The notes beneath the pieces were generated by a model. That model saw only the letters and a list, made by a program, of their open reading frames with translations. It had not been told where the DNA came from and made no database searches. Of a stretch of DNA of 64,000 nucleotides, positions 12,703-25,480 are shown piece after piece. This DNA comes from Ailurus styani (lineage: Eukaryota; Chordata; Mammalia; Carnivora; Ailuridae), in contig LNAC01000741.1 of assembly GCA_002007465.1 (NCBI GenBank), positions 412,574 to 476,573 of the forward strand. The letters are read 5' to 3'. The position numbers were made by a program, and so were the translations under genes. How positions within the stretch are numbered: the stretch's first letter is position 1; the number at the start of each line of letters is the position of its first letter.

Positions 12703-14963
12703 TAATGTCAAGTGTCCTTAAGCAGCTGGTAGAGTTGGTGTTTTAACACTGCTACTGTGTAACAAGATGCTTCCCTTTCCCTTCCAAGAGAGCTGATGGC
12801 GCTTGCAGCTTATCCCTCTCTCCCTTTCTTGCATATGGCGGTGTTCATCATCCCATGGCTAGAGGGACACGTTTGGGCAACAGCATTTGCCAGAGAGTTG
12901 AATATAAAATTATAATCCATTATTTTACTTGGAATATTTCGGGGGGGGGCAGATGTCTATTACTTTTATAGCAAATGAACTACTTTCTAATAATCTAGTG
13001 AATTCAGAGCCTGCTTTGATATTTTTATTGAAATTTCTTACATGCTGAATTGATATCTGTGCTTATGGCCCCTACTTGTTGTTGTTGTTCTTTTGTTTTT
13101 CCTTTGAAAATTAACCAGTATTCCTGGGAATGTAGTGATTCTAGATTTTGGAATTATAGTGTTGTTTGGCCATACCAGCATGCTGGCTCAATTATCCTCT
13201 TCTGTAATTATTTGAAAATTGTCAATACTTGCTCACTTATTCCTTTTATACACAGTCAACTTTCTGACATGTAGGGCAGCAGAAATACCCCCGAGTCTCC
13301 TGTTCCTGGTCTTATGCTACAGAACTCTGATAAGACAGTGATGATCAGTGCCACTTGTTTTTCTTTGAGCATTTCAATGGCCTACTTCATTTATGGCCAG
13401 CAAGCTCATGATGCTCAACAAACATTTGTTGATGGAATTAATGAAAGAAATAGCATAAAATAATTGTCAATTTAATTCTTTCAAGATGGGTATTAGGTAA
13501 TATATATCCTATTCTGTAGGTACGACATAGTAAATTACAAATTTTTATTTAGGAACTGGAGTGTAATATAGATTTGATGTTTGGAATAAATTCTGGACCT
13601 TATTTTTAATTCATTGTTAATTAGTGGAAGGAATATCAGCCAAGCAAAGATGTCTCTGACCTTTTTTTTTTTTTTGTATACTTAAGACTAACTGAGAGTT
13701 TGGTTAAATTACAGTCATGACATTTAATAATAAGACATTTTGCTATGATTTTGTGCTATATACAAAACTCTAGCTTATGTGTTTCAAAAGGAAAAAATAT
13801 GCAACCTAAAAATAAGGAAGTTAAAATGCACCGACATATATACATTTTTTAAAATACTGAAATTAGCAGGTAACAAACCAAATATTAAAGTGAGTTTGAG
13901 TACAAAATATAAAACTGTCTACATTTGTACATTGTAGACATTAGAAAAATATTTTTAAACACAGGCTTTTGTATATAACTTACCAATTTGAATTGAACCA
14001 GGTTCTTTTTTTATAGCTGGAAAGCTTTAGACTGATTATGTCCCTGTGAAATAAGATGCTATTTTACCAACTGTGAGTATCCTTCTCATTAAATAGTATC
14101 TGATTTGGTAATCAGTCTATTTGTGGTAATCTTTAAAAAGCTGAAGTTCAGTAGACACCTTGCCCCGTTTTGAGGTTGAGAAATGTGTTACCTTTACTTT
14201 GTTTTTAAACAGCACATTGGGGCCCCTGAGACTGTCTGTGTGACCAGTGGTAGACTTCTAGTGCTCTCAGTCAGTGTGTGTTGCTCCCTTCACCTACAAG
14301 CTGAACTACTTCCTGTCTATCCAAGCTTTTAACATAGCATTCAGATGAGACCTTAATACGTCTAATCTGTGACATGTCCTGGGTTCATTTCATAATGCTA
14401 CTTTTATTGTGTCCTCAATTGTGACAGGAACACTATTTAGTAATTAAATAAGGAAAATTTAAATCATGCATAGTTTGTTACAAAGAACAAACAAAATCTA
14501 TATATTTGGTCCATTTAGTAAATCTTGGAGATGAGGAAAAATGAATAGGCTTAATGCAAAATTTACTTTTTCAGAACACACAAATTATAAAAACACAGAA
14601 TAGGAATTAAATTTATGAAATTCAGCAGGGAGATAGGTTTTATTTGAATAACAAAACATGTTCTTAAACTTAGTACGTACAATATTGTCTGTGTATTATG
14701 AACATTAATTGATCTACTCTAGCTAACTCCTAAAAATTTCATTTTTCGAAGTCAGGCTATATTAAAATATTTTACTTTTCTTAAGCTAAAAACAAAGTTT
14801 TAAGCTTAAAAAACAAAAATTTTTTCCTAGGCTTTTAGAAAGTACATCATAACTTATTTCTAGGCTTTCAGTGATTTTTTTTTTAATCATAAAGAGATGA
14901 ATTTGCCTTCATCATATTACTGCTCATGGACTGGACTGGTTGAGTTCTTGTCCTGTTCCTATG

Positions 14964-15020
14964 ACTAGATGAGCTTAGACATGTCATTTGGCTGCTTTAT
15001 GTCTCAGTTTCCCAATTATT
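14964..15020 (+). repeat. MIR fragment, sense
   Basis: The core text GACATGTCATTTGGCTGC and TCAGTTTCCCAATTATTG resembles the MIR consensus 'cctctctgtgcctcagtttcc' region. It is short and diverged. Confidence 0.55.
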
Positions 15021-15303
15021 GATTTACTTAGGTGGTCTGGCCTGCCATAATTTACAGATAGCATAAGGTTGAGGTAGACAATACTGTATAAAATTTTATG
15101 CTCCTAAGTAGAGCATAATCATGTACTATCTTAATTATAGTATCTTTCACTTACTACCTCAAAATTACCTCGCATCCCAGCCATATACAGTTGACAGCAT
15201 TCGGGGTTTTGAATGAGCTGTAAAGACAAATGCCACAAACAGCAGTCGCAGAGGCAGTCAGCATATTGCTGATTTTAAACCCAACTCTCTTTTTCCATTT
15301 CAG

Positions 15304-15426
15304 GTCCCCCAGAAGTCATGGGTTGCTGGCTCCTGCTCAGAGTGACAACCCCCTGTGGAGTCTGCTCTACCGGCTCCACCACCACAGAGCCCCACTGGAG
15401 CATGGAGCCAGCCTAGACAGGGTCAG
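15304..15426 (+). other. Splice-edged intronic segment, possible poison exon
   Basis: A 123-nt, locally GC-rich segment sits between a good acceptor (TTTTTCCATTTCAG, ending 15303) and a good donor (CAG/GTAGGA at 15427). Its length is divisible by three. If joined to DCAF6 in phase 1 it reads through about 36 codons to an in-frame TAG near 15415, so inclusion would truncate the protein. I do not recognise it as a repeat. It may be a chance arrangement. Confidence 0.3.
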
Positions 15427-15879
15427 GTAGGAACTGTTTTTTCACTTTATGGCACGGTTTTGCTGATTGGAAAAGAAAAAAGTAATTTTTATACCCCAAA
15501 AGGGTATAAAACATTGGTGATTATTTTTGAAAAAGGGCTTTTCAAAACTGAGCCATATTGGAAAAAATCAGCACTGACCCGATCCTGTGTACGCAGGCTC
15601 TATACAACATCCAGCTCCCCACTGTCCCATGATGACAGTCACATGTAGCACTTCTCAAATGGATGCATTTGATTCTGTTTTTAGTGTTTATAGCATAAGT
15701 AGTTAGTAAATCACATACAATGTGGATCTAGTTCTTTAGTCCTTAGCTGCCTTTACTGACAGACTCGGGAGCACTTCAGCCCTGGGAATATGCGCCATAG
15801 CTTTCAAAGTGCTTCCTGTCATTATTTCTCATTCCGTGTCCTATTTCTGAAAAACAGGCAAGTAATAATAACATTAATT

Positions 15880-16075
15880 GACCCTTTCCTATGTGCTATC
15901 TAAGTAGTTTACGTGGATCATCTCATTAAGTCTTCACCGAAAGAGTGTGTGGTAGATACTGTGATTATACCCATTTTACAAATGGAGAAACTGAGACATA
16001 TAGACCTTAAATGGCTTGTCCAGGATTACAGTATAACTAGTAGAAAAGCCAGAATTGAACCCAGAAGTCTGGCCG
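15880..16075 (-). repeat. MIR SINE, antisense
   Basis: The reversed MIR core is clear: CCCATTTTACAAATGGAGAA and ACTGAGACA, followed by the reversed acceptor-stem side GCCAGAATTGAACCCAGAAG. The order matches a nearly full-length antisense MIR. Confidence 0.8.
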
Positions 16076-17764
16076 ACGAGTACTTGTTATTTACCTTTAT
16101 TTTGTCTATAATTGAAAATATTCTAATGAGAAAATTTAGAAAATTCTAAAGAGTTTTCTCAAAACCAAAACACAAATTTTTTTTTTGAAATATACAGAAA
16201 TTGGCCCTGAGACACCTTGAGCTTAGCACTAAGTGAGTTTTTTCCTAAAATTTATCTCTACCTTAAAAATGATATTAATAATTCTAAACACTTCCAATAA
16301 GTGGACCAACCTATTGCATTTTTCAGTAAATTATCAGTAGAACATATGGTCTGATTTTTACTTTGTAGTGGTGTTTTCTGAGAGAGATTTTATGGGGAAA
16401 TGGAGTAGAGCACACAGGCCACTGAAGCAGTCAGAATTGAACTAATTTTATTGTGTTAATATTTGGAAATATTTCTGTAAGTTAGAAGTTACAGGTATTG
16501 TCTTTATGAATATCTTGTGATATGAAAACATGTTACTTCAGATGTTTATGTGACAGGAAAATAATCCTTCTGAAATCAGTTGCATGGTACCAAAGATTAA
16601 AGATAGAACAGGAGCAGTGCTGGAAGGATTTCTTCTTCAAGATTGGTTTTTCAAGATGGGAGGAACAACAAGTAATTCCCCAGATACATACAGTTGTGAC
16701 AGGCTGTAAGACCAATAAGGAACCCTTTTTGCTTAATACTATCTTTCTATTTTAATACAAACTTTGTTAATATTTTGAGTCACTAAAGAGATTGAAAATA
16801 TATAATTTAGAGGCAATCACAGCATTCTAAATCCTTCATCAGTGTGGTTTTTAAAGACATATTCTTTCCTAAACTCTAAAAAATTAAGTAAGATGCACTT
16901 CATTTTTAAGGTTTGTACATTACATAGTATTTATTGAAAATTAAATATTTGATAAAGATTACCTGGAGAGTTGATAGTTTTCTGAGGGCTTTTAATTTTA
17001 AATGAGAGCATAATGAAATGAATAACAAATACAAAGAGACAAAAAATATTTCATACATTTTTTAGGAGGATTTCAATCCTTTCTAGGAGGATTTTATGAT
17101 ATTTATTTCACTGTGACTCAAATTTTTGTTATGTTTTTCTTTAGGGAATAAAATTTTGGTTTTCTCTAAAGACCAACTTACCTGTTCTTGGAAAACAACA
17201 TAGGTAGGAATGTTGTCTCTAACTCTAAAATGGATAAAAGAGAAGTCTTATAAAGGAAAGTAAAGCATGGATAGATTCAGGACCTGCTGGAAATACTATC
17301 ATTCTTTTTTGTGTGTGTTGTCGAGATTTGTTGAACTGAATGTTCTGATGGAGAGTTGATAAAGTAAGGATAAGTCAGCTATTACTCAGGTGATGATCAT
17401 GCTTTGGCAAAATCTAGTAATACAAGAGTCTCTGAGCAAATGGGTTGTATCAGAAAGTAGACAATTCAAAGTTGATAGGAGTGACCCCGGTAGCAAGATT
17501 CAGACACTTAAATGTAGAAATTGAAACAATCAAGTGATATGAAATTGCTAAGAATCCAGGATATGTATTGGAAAACTTTTCTTAGCTATCAAGTTAATAC
17601 TCTCAATTCAAAATATTTTAGCTGCTTTTGGGGGCATAAAGCCATGATGAATAGAAACTGGTGGTTATCCAAAAGTGCAAGGTTTTTGTTTTATTAATAT
17701 TTGCTAGGAACTGGAGCACAGGATATGAGAAGCCAGGAATTATTCTTACATTTAGGAGAGAGCT

Positions 17765-18012
17765 GTGCTTATTATCCCCATGTTCCCTTTTCCTATCTCC
17801 CTATTGGGACACTGAAACTCAAGCCGGACATGGTGGCCACCTCCTTCTATTCCCCAGTGCCTTACTTAAGTTACTAGGTCCCTAGGATGACCAGGAAGAA
17901 AGGAGAAGCTTAGATCTAAAAATGTCACATAGCTAATAATTGTCAGAACCAGGTTTAGAATCAAAACGCACTAGCCCCAGACCAGTGTTCTTTCCATTTT
18001 ATCATGCTGCCT
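17765..18012 (-). repeat. MIR remnant, antisense, diverged
   Basis: Pieces resemble reversed MIR: TTATCCCCATG near 17772, CACATAGCTAATAATTGTCA near 17926 and AGAACCAGGTTTAGAATC near 17945. The middle is disrupted. Confidence 0.5.
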
Positions 18013-18792
18013 TTCTTTATATCATTGTTTTCCAAACAACAGAACACTTTTATAGGACAAATTCTTACACAGAAACTCAGTGCATCAAAAGGATAAAAAA
18101 TTAAGTGTTCTATTTAAAGCCAGGGTGGAAAACATGAAGCTCAGACCTAAGCCTACTCCTTTGCTCTCTTTTTCTTTTCCCACCAGACCCCTAAAGAAAC
18201 CTAAGCCTTCAACAGAGTACAGTTTTAATATGCATAACATATCTTAGAGTTTTAAAAATTATCTATGTTTCTGTAATGGCAGTTATTTCCTTTAATTTTT
18301 CTCTTATAAACCATTGTCTTTGATGTCTTCCCTTGAGCTCCTATTTTCAGCTCAAGGTGCAACGACTGGTATCTAGCCAAGTGTAGTGGGCATCTCATTT
18401 CATGCTTTGAATGCTCCAGTCCAGAGTGAGAGCCACTTGAAGGAGCTGGAAAGGGGTTTGAACAGGGGAAGGAGTCTTCTGTTGAGTGAAGGGGATATTC
18501 TAGTTTTATTTTATCGACATTGACCTGTGCTAAATTTGAATTTGATAAAAGGTATATGCATGGAAGTAGAAGAATATTTTCTTAACTCATTCTCAACGTT
18601 GCTAAATGCTTGCGTGGAATAACCCATCTTAAGCACATGGCCCTACTTACTCACTGCTTGGGAAATACACCACAGTACTTACTTCTGTTCCCTACCCTTA
18701 TACATTTGTTTCTGAAGCTTAGAGTTGATCATGACATTGCTGTGCAGTTTTCTGCTGCTTACTTTTAAGTTGAAATCTCATTTTTGTTTCAG

Positions 18793-18852
18793 ATTCTCCT
18801 TCTTCTGTGGTTAACAAACAGCTCGGATCCATGTCACTTGACGAGCAACAGG
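18793..18852 (+). CDS. DCAF6: DCAF6 alternative cassette exon (20 codons)
   Basis: A 60-nt exon, phase 1 in and out, encoding D/SPSSVVNKQLGSMSLDEQQ (first codon completed by the preceding exon's G). This is the 20-residue insert that distinguishes the 880-residue human isoform from the 860-residue one (recalled lengths). The acceptor is TTTTTGTTTCAG and the donor is G/GTGCGT. Translation joins in frame from 1811-2071 or 12527-12697 and into 33863-33980. Its function is unknown; it lengthens the disordered linker. Confidence 0.95.
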
Positions 18853-20779
18853 GTGCGTGCAACAGGAGATGCGCTATGCCCATCCATCCGTAGTTTTATT
18901 GCAATGCATAAACCAAGCTCTCTCTCTCACTTTTTCATAGCATTTCATTTTGATTATGGTCTAATAGTCGATATTTTGTGGGCAAAATTACCCTAGGTGG
19001 TATTGTGTACAAAGGTCCTCCTTGGCCTATACAAATTATTTTCTACGTAAACGAAGTTAATTTCTATTTTTGGCCCCTTATGCCAACTTTAAATTATCTT
19101 TTTATAATAATATTATAATGGATATAAGCTACATCCATTTTTTAAAATTCCTAGGTATCATAAAATTGTGTAGAATTGGGAATGTGAGGTTACCATATTA
19201 CCTAGGGGCTCATTTAGAAAAGGTTATATTACGCGGTGATATTCTATATTATCAGATGGCTGTCGTAATGATACTTGGTTTTATGTCTCACTTATCCAAC
19301 TGTCCAACTCCTGATAGCTTTAACTCTAAGGAATACAATTGTGAACTCAGAGATAAGCTTTGGAGCCATCAGTCGAAAGGGAAAATAGCTTCCACGAGCA
19401 CTTGCACTTTTTGTAGTAGGAGAGGAATGAAATTAACCTGAAAGCTGGGAGCATAGCCTCATGAGGTGGATAGGTTCCTTATTTATCAGGCTTTATTACT
19501 AGCAGAGCAAGTGCAACACAGAAATGGATTGGTAGAGGAGGACATGCTGACCGTAAGAAGGGAAAGCTGAAAAGAAGGATCCGAAGAGGGAGACTAAAAA
19601 ACTAACCAAACAGGCTTTTAGAATTAGGGCAAACAGCTTTATTACTGCCCCTCAAAATTCCCTGGCCAATTCTAAATGTATTGTGGTGCAGTGGGTAAAA
19701 AAAGTTGATGTTAGGTTATCAAGAATAGCTTAAATAATACTTTTCTCTATTTAAAAAGATAGATGATTGTTTAATAGACTTTATATTTTTCAAAAAATTG
19801 GACAAAAAAGTAACTGAGCCCTAAGACATAAGCTTTAGTTGGCTGAAAGTTTACATCTGTAGGGTGACTCATTTGCTGATAGTATTTGGGAACTTAAATA
19901 TTGCCGAAGTAGTGCAAAATAGATCTAATTTTAGCTGTCTTCATGGAGACATATTCAGAAACTAATTTTAAAATGAATTACTTCTGATCTTAAATTTTTC
20001 TCTATAGCCCTGAGATAGATGACAAGTGTTGCTGGAGGTTTTTCTGTTCTTGAAAATGAATGAATGATGAATGAGTTGGTAAATGAATTCGAGAACTAAG
20101 AAACTAAGCATGTTTTATCTATATACATTTATTGTAGAGGTATAAACAGTGATGAATAATTCCCTTAAGATAAAGTACAATTATATCATATTATAGTATA
20201 TTGTACTATTGTTTAAAACTGCTCTCTAAACAAATAATCTTTTTTTGTAAGGATATATGAATGTAAGTAGTATATTACTACCAGACAGTTTGTAGCCAGA
20301 TTCATATTCTGTTCATCATATAGAATAATTTCCATAGATTACATTGAATATTTTATTCAGTTTAAGTTGGTACTTAATTTACTTACAATATGGGATATGG
20401 CAGAAAGAGATGAATAAAGGATAAGTCTCAGATTTTTGCTTCAAGGCCTGGGTGAATGATGATGCCACTTCACTAGGGTAGACTTGTTTGGAGGCAGAAA
20501 TCAAGAGGTTCTCTGTTTTTCTGGCGTAAACTATGGTATGCCTGTTAGTCATATCAGTAGAAATGTTATATAAAAGGGCAGATATTGAGCGGGCTTGGCA
20601 GAAGCTGCGTCATAATAGACCATCATCAGTGATCAGTGTCATAAGTCCTCTGAACAGAAGTATTTTAAAGGTGAATAGTATATCTGAAAGAAATCCTGAG
20701 CCGTTTTTACATGCCTTTTTGTCTAACAGCATTACATCTTTTCAAGTCCTGGGGACGTCTACATCCCAGGCTCGTATCA

Positions 20780-21460
20780 CCTAAAAGCCACTTCTGTAAA
20801 AGTTAGAGAAACTCCCTACCGCTGTCTTTCTCACCTGGAGGAAGGGAATCCCCTCTTACCTGGGCTCCTCGTATCCTCTCAGGTGATACAGCCTGTTCCC
20901 TAGCAACAGCCAGCGTGAACTTTTAAAAACATAAATCTAATCATGTCCTTCGTCGACCTAAAACTATGTGATTGTATCCCTTTGCCCTTCAAAACAACCT
21001 AAACCCATCCCTTGGTTTATAGAGCCCTACGTGACCTCCTGGCCTTTGTCTCTCCAGCCTTATCTCAGGCCTCCCCCTCCCTCACTTACTCAGCTCTTAA
21101 AAAACAGGTTTGCTTTTAGTCCTTTTATTACTCCATGCTTCTTTCCCTCTCAAAAGCCGTGTGTGTGTGTGTGTGTGTATGTATGTATATATTCCCTCTA
21201 CCAAAATCCTTTTCTCTATAGCAGCTTCTACTCCTCAAATCCCAGTTAGAAATTTGTTTCTTGAAAATAACATGACATTTTAATTTGAGGTAATTCCTGC
21301 CTCTTTTTCTCTTTGTGACCTATTTTCCTTCATTGCATCTGTCAGAATTTGTGGTCATACATTTAAGGGTTTGTTTGATGCCTCTAAGCATTGCCTTCGT
21401 TCACTATTACATTTAGTGCCTAACTAACAACATATCTGTTACACGTTAAAACAAAAAGTA
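20780..21460 (+). repeat. L2 LINE 3' region, sense
   Basis: L2-type text includes AATCTAATCATGTCCTTCGT near 20935, GAGCCCTACGTGACCTCCTGG (in part) near 21022, and CTCCAGCCTTATCTCAGGCC near 21052. A (GT)n/(GTAT)n microsatellite at about 21160-21190 interrupts it. The 3' part beyond 21250 is weak. Confidence 0.7.
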
Positions 21461-21484
21461 TCTGTTAAGTGAGGGAGTAAATGA

Positions 21485-22600
21485 ATTCTTTAAGCAGTGG
21501 GATGCCATAGACGTTATTTCAGTTTGGGAGAAACAGAACCGGATTTATGTGTTGGAAAGATGATTTTGGCAGGATTCTAGATAGTTGATTGGAAGGGGGT
21601 AAGATTGAAAACTGCAAGCCCGAGTAAGGAACTGTTGCAGTAGTCCAGATGAGAGATGGTACGGGGTCCAAGCTAAGGCAGTAGTGGTGGGAAATGAGAA
21701 GAGCGGACAGATTTTTTTAAATACTTAAGAGACAGAATCGAGGGCACCTGGGTGGCTCAGTAGGTTAATACGTCTGCCTTCAGCTCAGGTCATGGTCTCA
21801 GGGTCCTGGGATCGAGGCCCACATCGGGCTCTCTGCTCAGCAGGGAGCCTGCTTCTTCCTCTCTCTCTGCCTGCCTCTCTGCCTGCTTGTGATCTCTCTC
21901 TCTCTGTCAAATAAATAAATAAAATCTTAAAAAAAAAAAAAGAATTGATGGCACTTTGGTTAAAAATGAAAGAGGGAACCATATCCAGGTGTCTTGATGG
22001 GTAATAGTGATACCATGAACCAAGATAGGGATTTCAGGAGAAACAGCTGGTTATGGGGGGGAGGGAATACGTGAGATTTTTTTGGTATGTTGAGTTTGGA
22101 GTACCTTGAGATACCCAAATGGAGAAATGTTATAGACAGTTGGATGGATATGTATCTCTGGGGGGGTCAGTGGAGAGGCCTGAGGTGGAGGTAAGCATCA
22201 AGAATGATCAGTTTACAGATAGCAGTTGAAACCAGGGGAGTGGATGAGACTGTCTAGGAAAAGAGGATGCAGTGAAACGGAAGAGTCCACAAGAGCAAGC
22301 AGAGAATAGGGTCTAGCTAAGGAAGTAAAAGGGTGGAGCAGAGAGATTGGCAGTACAGAAAGAATGAAAAGTCAGGGGAAAAGAAAAGTTCAGAGAGGAG
22401 CTGCTCTGCAGCGACATGTGAAGCCATGGTGTCAGAAATGAAAAGGACTGAGAAGTGTTTTTGGACTTTATGTTTGGTAGGACTTTGGTGGATATGTGGG
22501 TTATCCATTGCTGAGGCCTTGCAATTTCATGGGTACGGTGGAGGCAGAAGCCAGGTAGCAGTGGTTAGAGAAGAAAGATTTTCTTTTTAAAAGGTAGAAA
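21485..22600. repeat. Old mammalian interspersed repeat, family not resolved
   Basis: Phrases such as TGTTGCAGTAGTCCAGATGAG (near 21635), TGTTGAGTTTGGAGTACCTT (near 22090) and GACAGTTGGATGGATATG (near 22135) belong to an abundant, ancient, purine-rich mammalian repeat that I recognise but cannot name reliably. The same family recurs at 26010-27230 and 35360-35990. A CAN-SINE (21742-21942) is inserted in it. A frame at 22333-22590 has no known homology. Confidence 0.55.
21742..21942 (+). mobile_element. CAN-SINE, sense
   Basis: The head is GGGCACCTGGGTGGCTCAGT, the body is a CT-rich segment with repeated CTGCCTGCCTCTCTGCC, and the tail is AAATAAATAAATAAAATCTT(A)n. The flanks AGAATCGAG and AGAATTGATG look like a diverged duplication. 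Confidence 0.92.
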
Positions 22601-22794
22601 TATTGATATGTAGATGATCTTTCAATAAGCTCCATTAAAAAAAAAAGAGGACAGGTAATGTCTGGGCGGGGGAGGGGGGTTGTAGTTTCAAAACTGAGCC
22701 TTTTTTTTTTAAACTTTACGTTCTTCATTGATTTGTATACATTGTTTTAAAAAGACTTTTTAACAGGAAAGACTGAACCTAAGACTTTTGTGCA

Positions 22795-22960
22795 TTGTGT
22801 TATTTAATTATTATAACATTCCTCTGAATTAGAGATTATATAAAAAGAGTAAGAGACAGAAGGATAACCAGCTGCTTGCCAAGGTCATCCAGCCAGTGAG
22901 TGAAGAACCTGGGATTCACACTCACATCTGTTAGAGCCAGTAATCACTCCGCTAACCATA
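22795..22960 (-). repeat. MIR, antisense
   Basis: The text TGCCAAGGTCATCCAGCCAG, AGTGAGTGAAGAACCTGGGA and TTCACACTCACATCTGTTAG follows the reversed MIR core and 5' part. Confidence 0.65.
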
Positions 22961-23380
22961 TCCCCAGGAGCAGAGGGTGTATACAAAACCGAGCACGTTT
23001 ATCAAGTAAGAAAGACTCCTTGTGGAAGAAGCTAAAGGGTTAGGGGGTAGTTGGTGTCCTCAGATAATGCTCTCATTTCACGTGTTGGTTTTGTCAAGAC
23101 TCTTGTTCTCCATTTTACCCTGTAGAGTGGGAAAAGTACATTTAATAAGTTTTCTTTCTGAATATATCTCTAAGGATTGTTTAACCATATTTTAAATTTA
23201 TTATTAATACTTTTAAAGAGACACTTAGATTTTTTTAATTGATAATTCAGTTTTATTTTACCTGACTTGTGTGGATCTCACAAGGCCTCTGGTACTTTGA
23301 CATATAATTTAATTTCCCATGGTAGTTCATAGGTTTCTTTACTGGGGATACAAATGTTACTAATCAAAGTTTAAAAATTG

Positions 23381-23491
23381 GGGCACCTGGCTGGCCTAGT
23401 CAGTAGAGCACATGACTCTTGATCTCAGGGTTGTAAGTTCGAGTCCCACATTGGGTGTAGACGTTACTTAAAAATAAAATCTTTAAAAAAG
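23381..23491 (+). mobile_element. Short tRNA-Lys-type SINE, sense
   Basis: The head is GGGCACCTGGCTGGCCTAGT, followed by TTGATCTCAGGGTTGTAAG, CCACATTGGGTGTAGACGTT and an AAAATAAAATCTTT(A)n end. The flank TTTTAAAAATTG recurs on both sides (about 23369-23380 and 23495-23506). Confidence 0.88.
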
Positions 23492-23582
23492 AATTTTTAA
23501 AAATTGTAATGGACTTGCTTCACTGAAAAATTTGTTTTCTTTCAGTGTTTATATACATGTTATTGAATTGGTTGATTGCAGT

Positions 23583-23984
23583 CACTCTTTTGTTTCTCTT
23601 TACATTTTTGACAAAAGCACATTTGGTAAATAAACATATATTTAGTCTAAACCTTCAGAGTCATAAGTGAAGTCTGCCTGGTTGCCTCAGTAGTTCATTT
23701 CTTTTATCAAAATACTTTTTAAAGAAACAAACTGTCAAGGAAATAAGGGCACAACATGCACATTGTTGTTATTCTGTTGTNCTCACTCTTTTGTTTCTCT
23801 TTACATTTTTGACAAAAGCACAACATTTGGTAAATAAACATATATTTAGTCTAAACCTTCAGAGTCATAAGTGAAGTCTGCCTGGTTGCCTCAGTAGTTC
23901 ATTTCTTTTATCAAAATACTTTTTAAAGAAACAAACTGTCAAGGAAATAAGGGCACAACATGCACATTGTTGTTATTCTGTTGT
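23583..23984. repeat. Near-identical 200-bp direct duplication joined by a single N
   Basis: The block 23583-23780 (198 bp) is repeated at 23784-23984 (201 bp). The only difference I find is a 3-nt insertion near 23822 (GCACATTTGG versus GCACAACATTTGG). The copies are separated by N at 23781 and two bases. This pattern is typical of two haplotype or read ends joined without collapsing, and I read it as an assembly artefact rather than biology. Confidence 0.85.
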
Positions 23985-24290
23985 AAAATACTCCCCAATA
24001 TTCTGCAAATATAGGGCTTTCCTCATGGACATTGTCTGCCTTTCCGTGCTAATTAGAAACTCCTTTTGAGTAAGCACGGTGACATGTGTCCTGCATTTTG
24101 TTGAGTTTGAACAGCGTTTTAATGAGTGATTCTTGTGTTTCTTTTTATTTAGATCTCTAGTTATGTTGTGCCTACCGTATTATAAGGGAAATAATCCTCT
24201 TCTGGCATATATGTCTCATGCCCACTTATATTATGAAAACAAACACATTTTTTTTTCCTGTTAAAAATACTTAGGTCAGCAATTTCCCCT

Positions 24291-24450
24291 ATTTTTTTTT
24301 TTTAAAGATTTTATTTATTTATTTCACAGCGGGAGAGAGATCACAAGGAGGCAGAGAGGCAGGCAGAGAGAGAGAGGGGGAAGCAGGCTCCCTGCGGAGC
24401 AGAGAGCCCGACGCAGGCCTCGATCCCAGGACCCTGAGATCATGACCTGG
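24291..24450 (-). mobile_element. CAN-SINE, antisense, cut off at an N
   Basis: The T-rich tail, TTTATTTATTTATTTCACAG, the GA-rich body and CCAGGACCCTGAGATCATGA are present. The sequence then stops at N (24451) just after GACCTGG, before the reversed tRNA head. The next base begins unrelated sequence, so the missing head reflects an assembly join, not a natural truncation. Confidence 0.85.
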
Positions 24451-25314
24451 NGACAGGGTATAAGAAAATCGTTTTGCCTGAGTTTTAAATTTTGGCCATG
24501 ACTAAAGCAGGTTGCTCTATATTCATTACAGTGATAAGCATTAAGTAGAAGTTGATAATGCTGTTACATTTGAAACTTACGCCTATGGGCAACTGTGTAT
24601 CTGTCAGACACTCTAATTTGTAGCCTTAGAAATATAAATGTTAACTCTCCATTGTATATATTGTACAAAAACAGGCTTCTTTGTTGTTGATACAATGTTA
24701 ACTTAGAGAATGAAGCTTATGGATTACCAAAATCCAGTGAAACAGCTCTTACTAACTCCACTAGGGTAGATGGGAAATGGGAAAGTTGGACCTGCCATAC
24801 ATTAAGTATGCATTCCCCTAAGGTCACCAAGTTAAAATTTCATTTTAGTAATATCTTGACAATACTACCTCAAGTAATATTTTAGATCATCATTAAGTGT
24901 ACTTTGACAATTCTAATTTTTATTAAATAAATATCTAATTATTGAAGCCTGTTCTGTTAATGGGAAGTATGAATTCAGTATTCATCACACTGGAATACAT
25001 CTATAAATACTGTATCTTAAATTCTAGAGAAAAAGTAAGTTAGTGAAGTTAGACTTCATTCCTCGATTTTTTGTATTACTTAGAACTAATTATCACTTCA
25101 TTGCTTAGAATGGAGCAACTAGTCCTCCTTTCTCCAACTACCAAGTCTACATTCTCCCCATTAGTGATACATTTGGTCTTCTGGAGGTTAAACCCTATTT
25201 CACTTTTATTGCATATGTTCACTTGTTCACTCTCACCCTAACCAAATCAGTATCTGTCTATATATCCAGTTAAATTGTTTTCTAACTCGAATTGTGTATG
25301 ATACAAATAACTGG

Positions 25315-25480
25315 CATTTATTGACTTTTTAGTGTGTGGCTGGCATTGTGTTAAAAATTTTACATGAATTATCTCATTTGTTCTAATATAATGAGTAGTA
25401 ATATCCTCATTTTACTGATGAAGAAACCAGGACTCCCAAGAAATATGTAAGCACAAGAGAAGTAAGTGATGGAGCCATAT
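25315..25480 (-). repeat. MIR, antisense
   Basis: The text GAATTATCTCATTTGTTCTA, ATCCTCATTTTACTGATGAA and GAAACCAGGACTCCCAAG follows the reversed MIR core. The remainder is diverged. Confidence 0.7.

Noticed and set aside
19070..19441. 123-codon plus-strand frame
   Set aside because: It shows no similarity that I recognise, no splice signals in DCAF6 phase and AT-rich intronic composition. It is probably chance.
21160..21190. GT/GTAT run as a regulatory site or repeat array of interest
   Set aside because: It is an ordinary microsatellite. No spaced repeat array of CRISPR type exists anywhere in the window.
22333..22590. 85-codon plus-strand frame
   Set aside because: It lies in the old repeat at 21485-22600, where purine-rich sequence easily leaves open frames.
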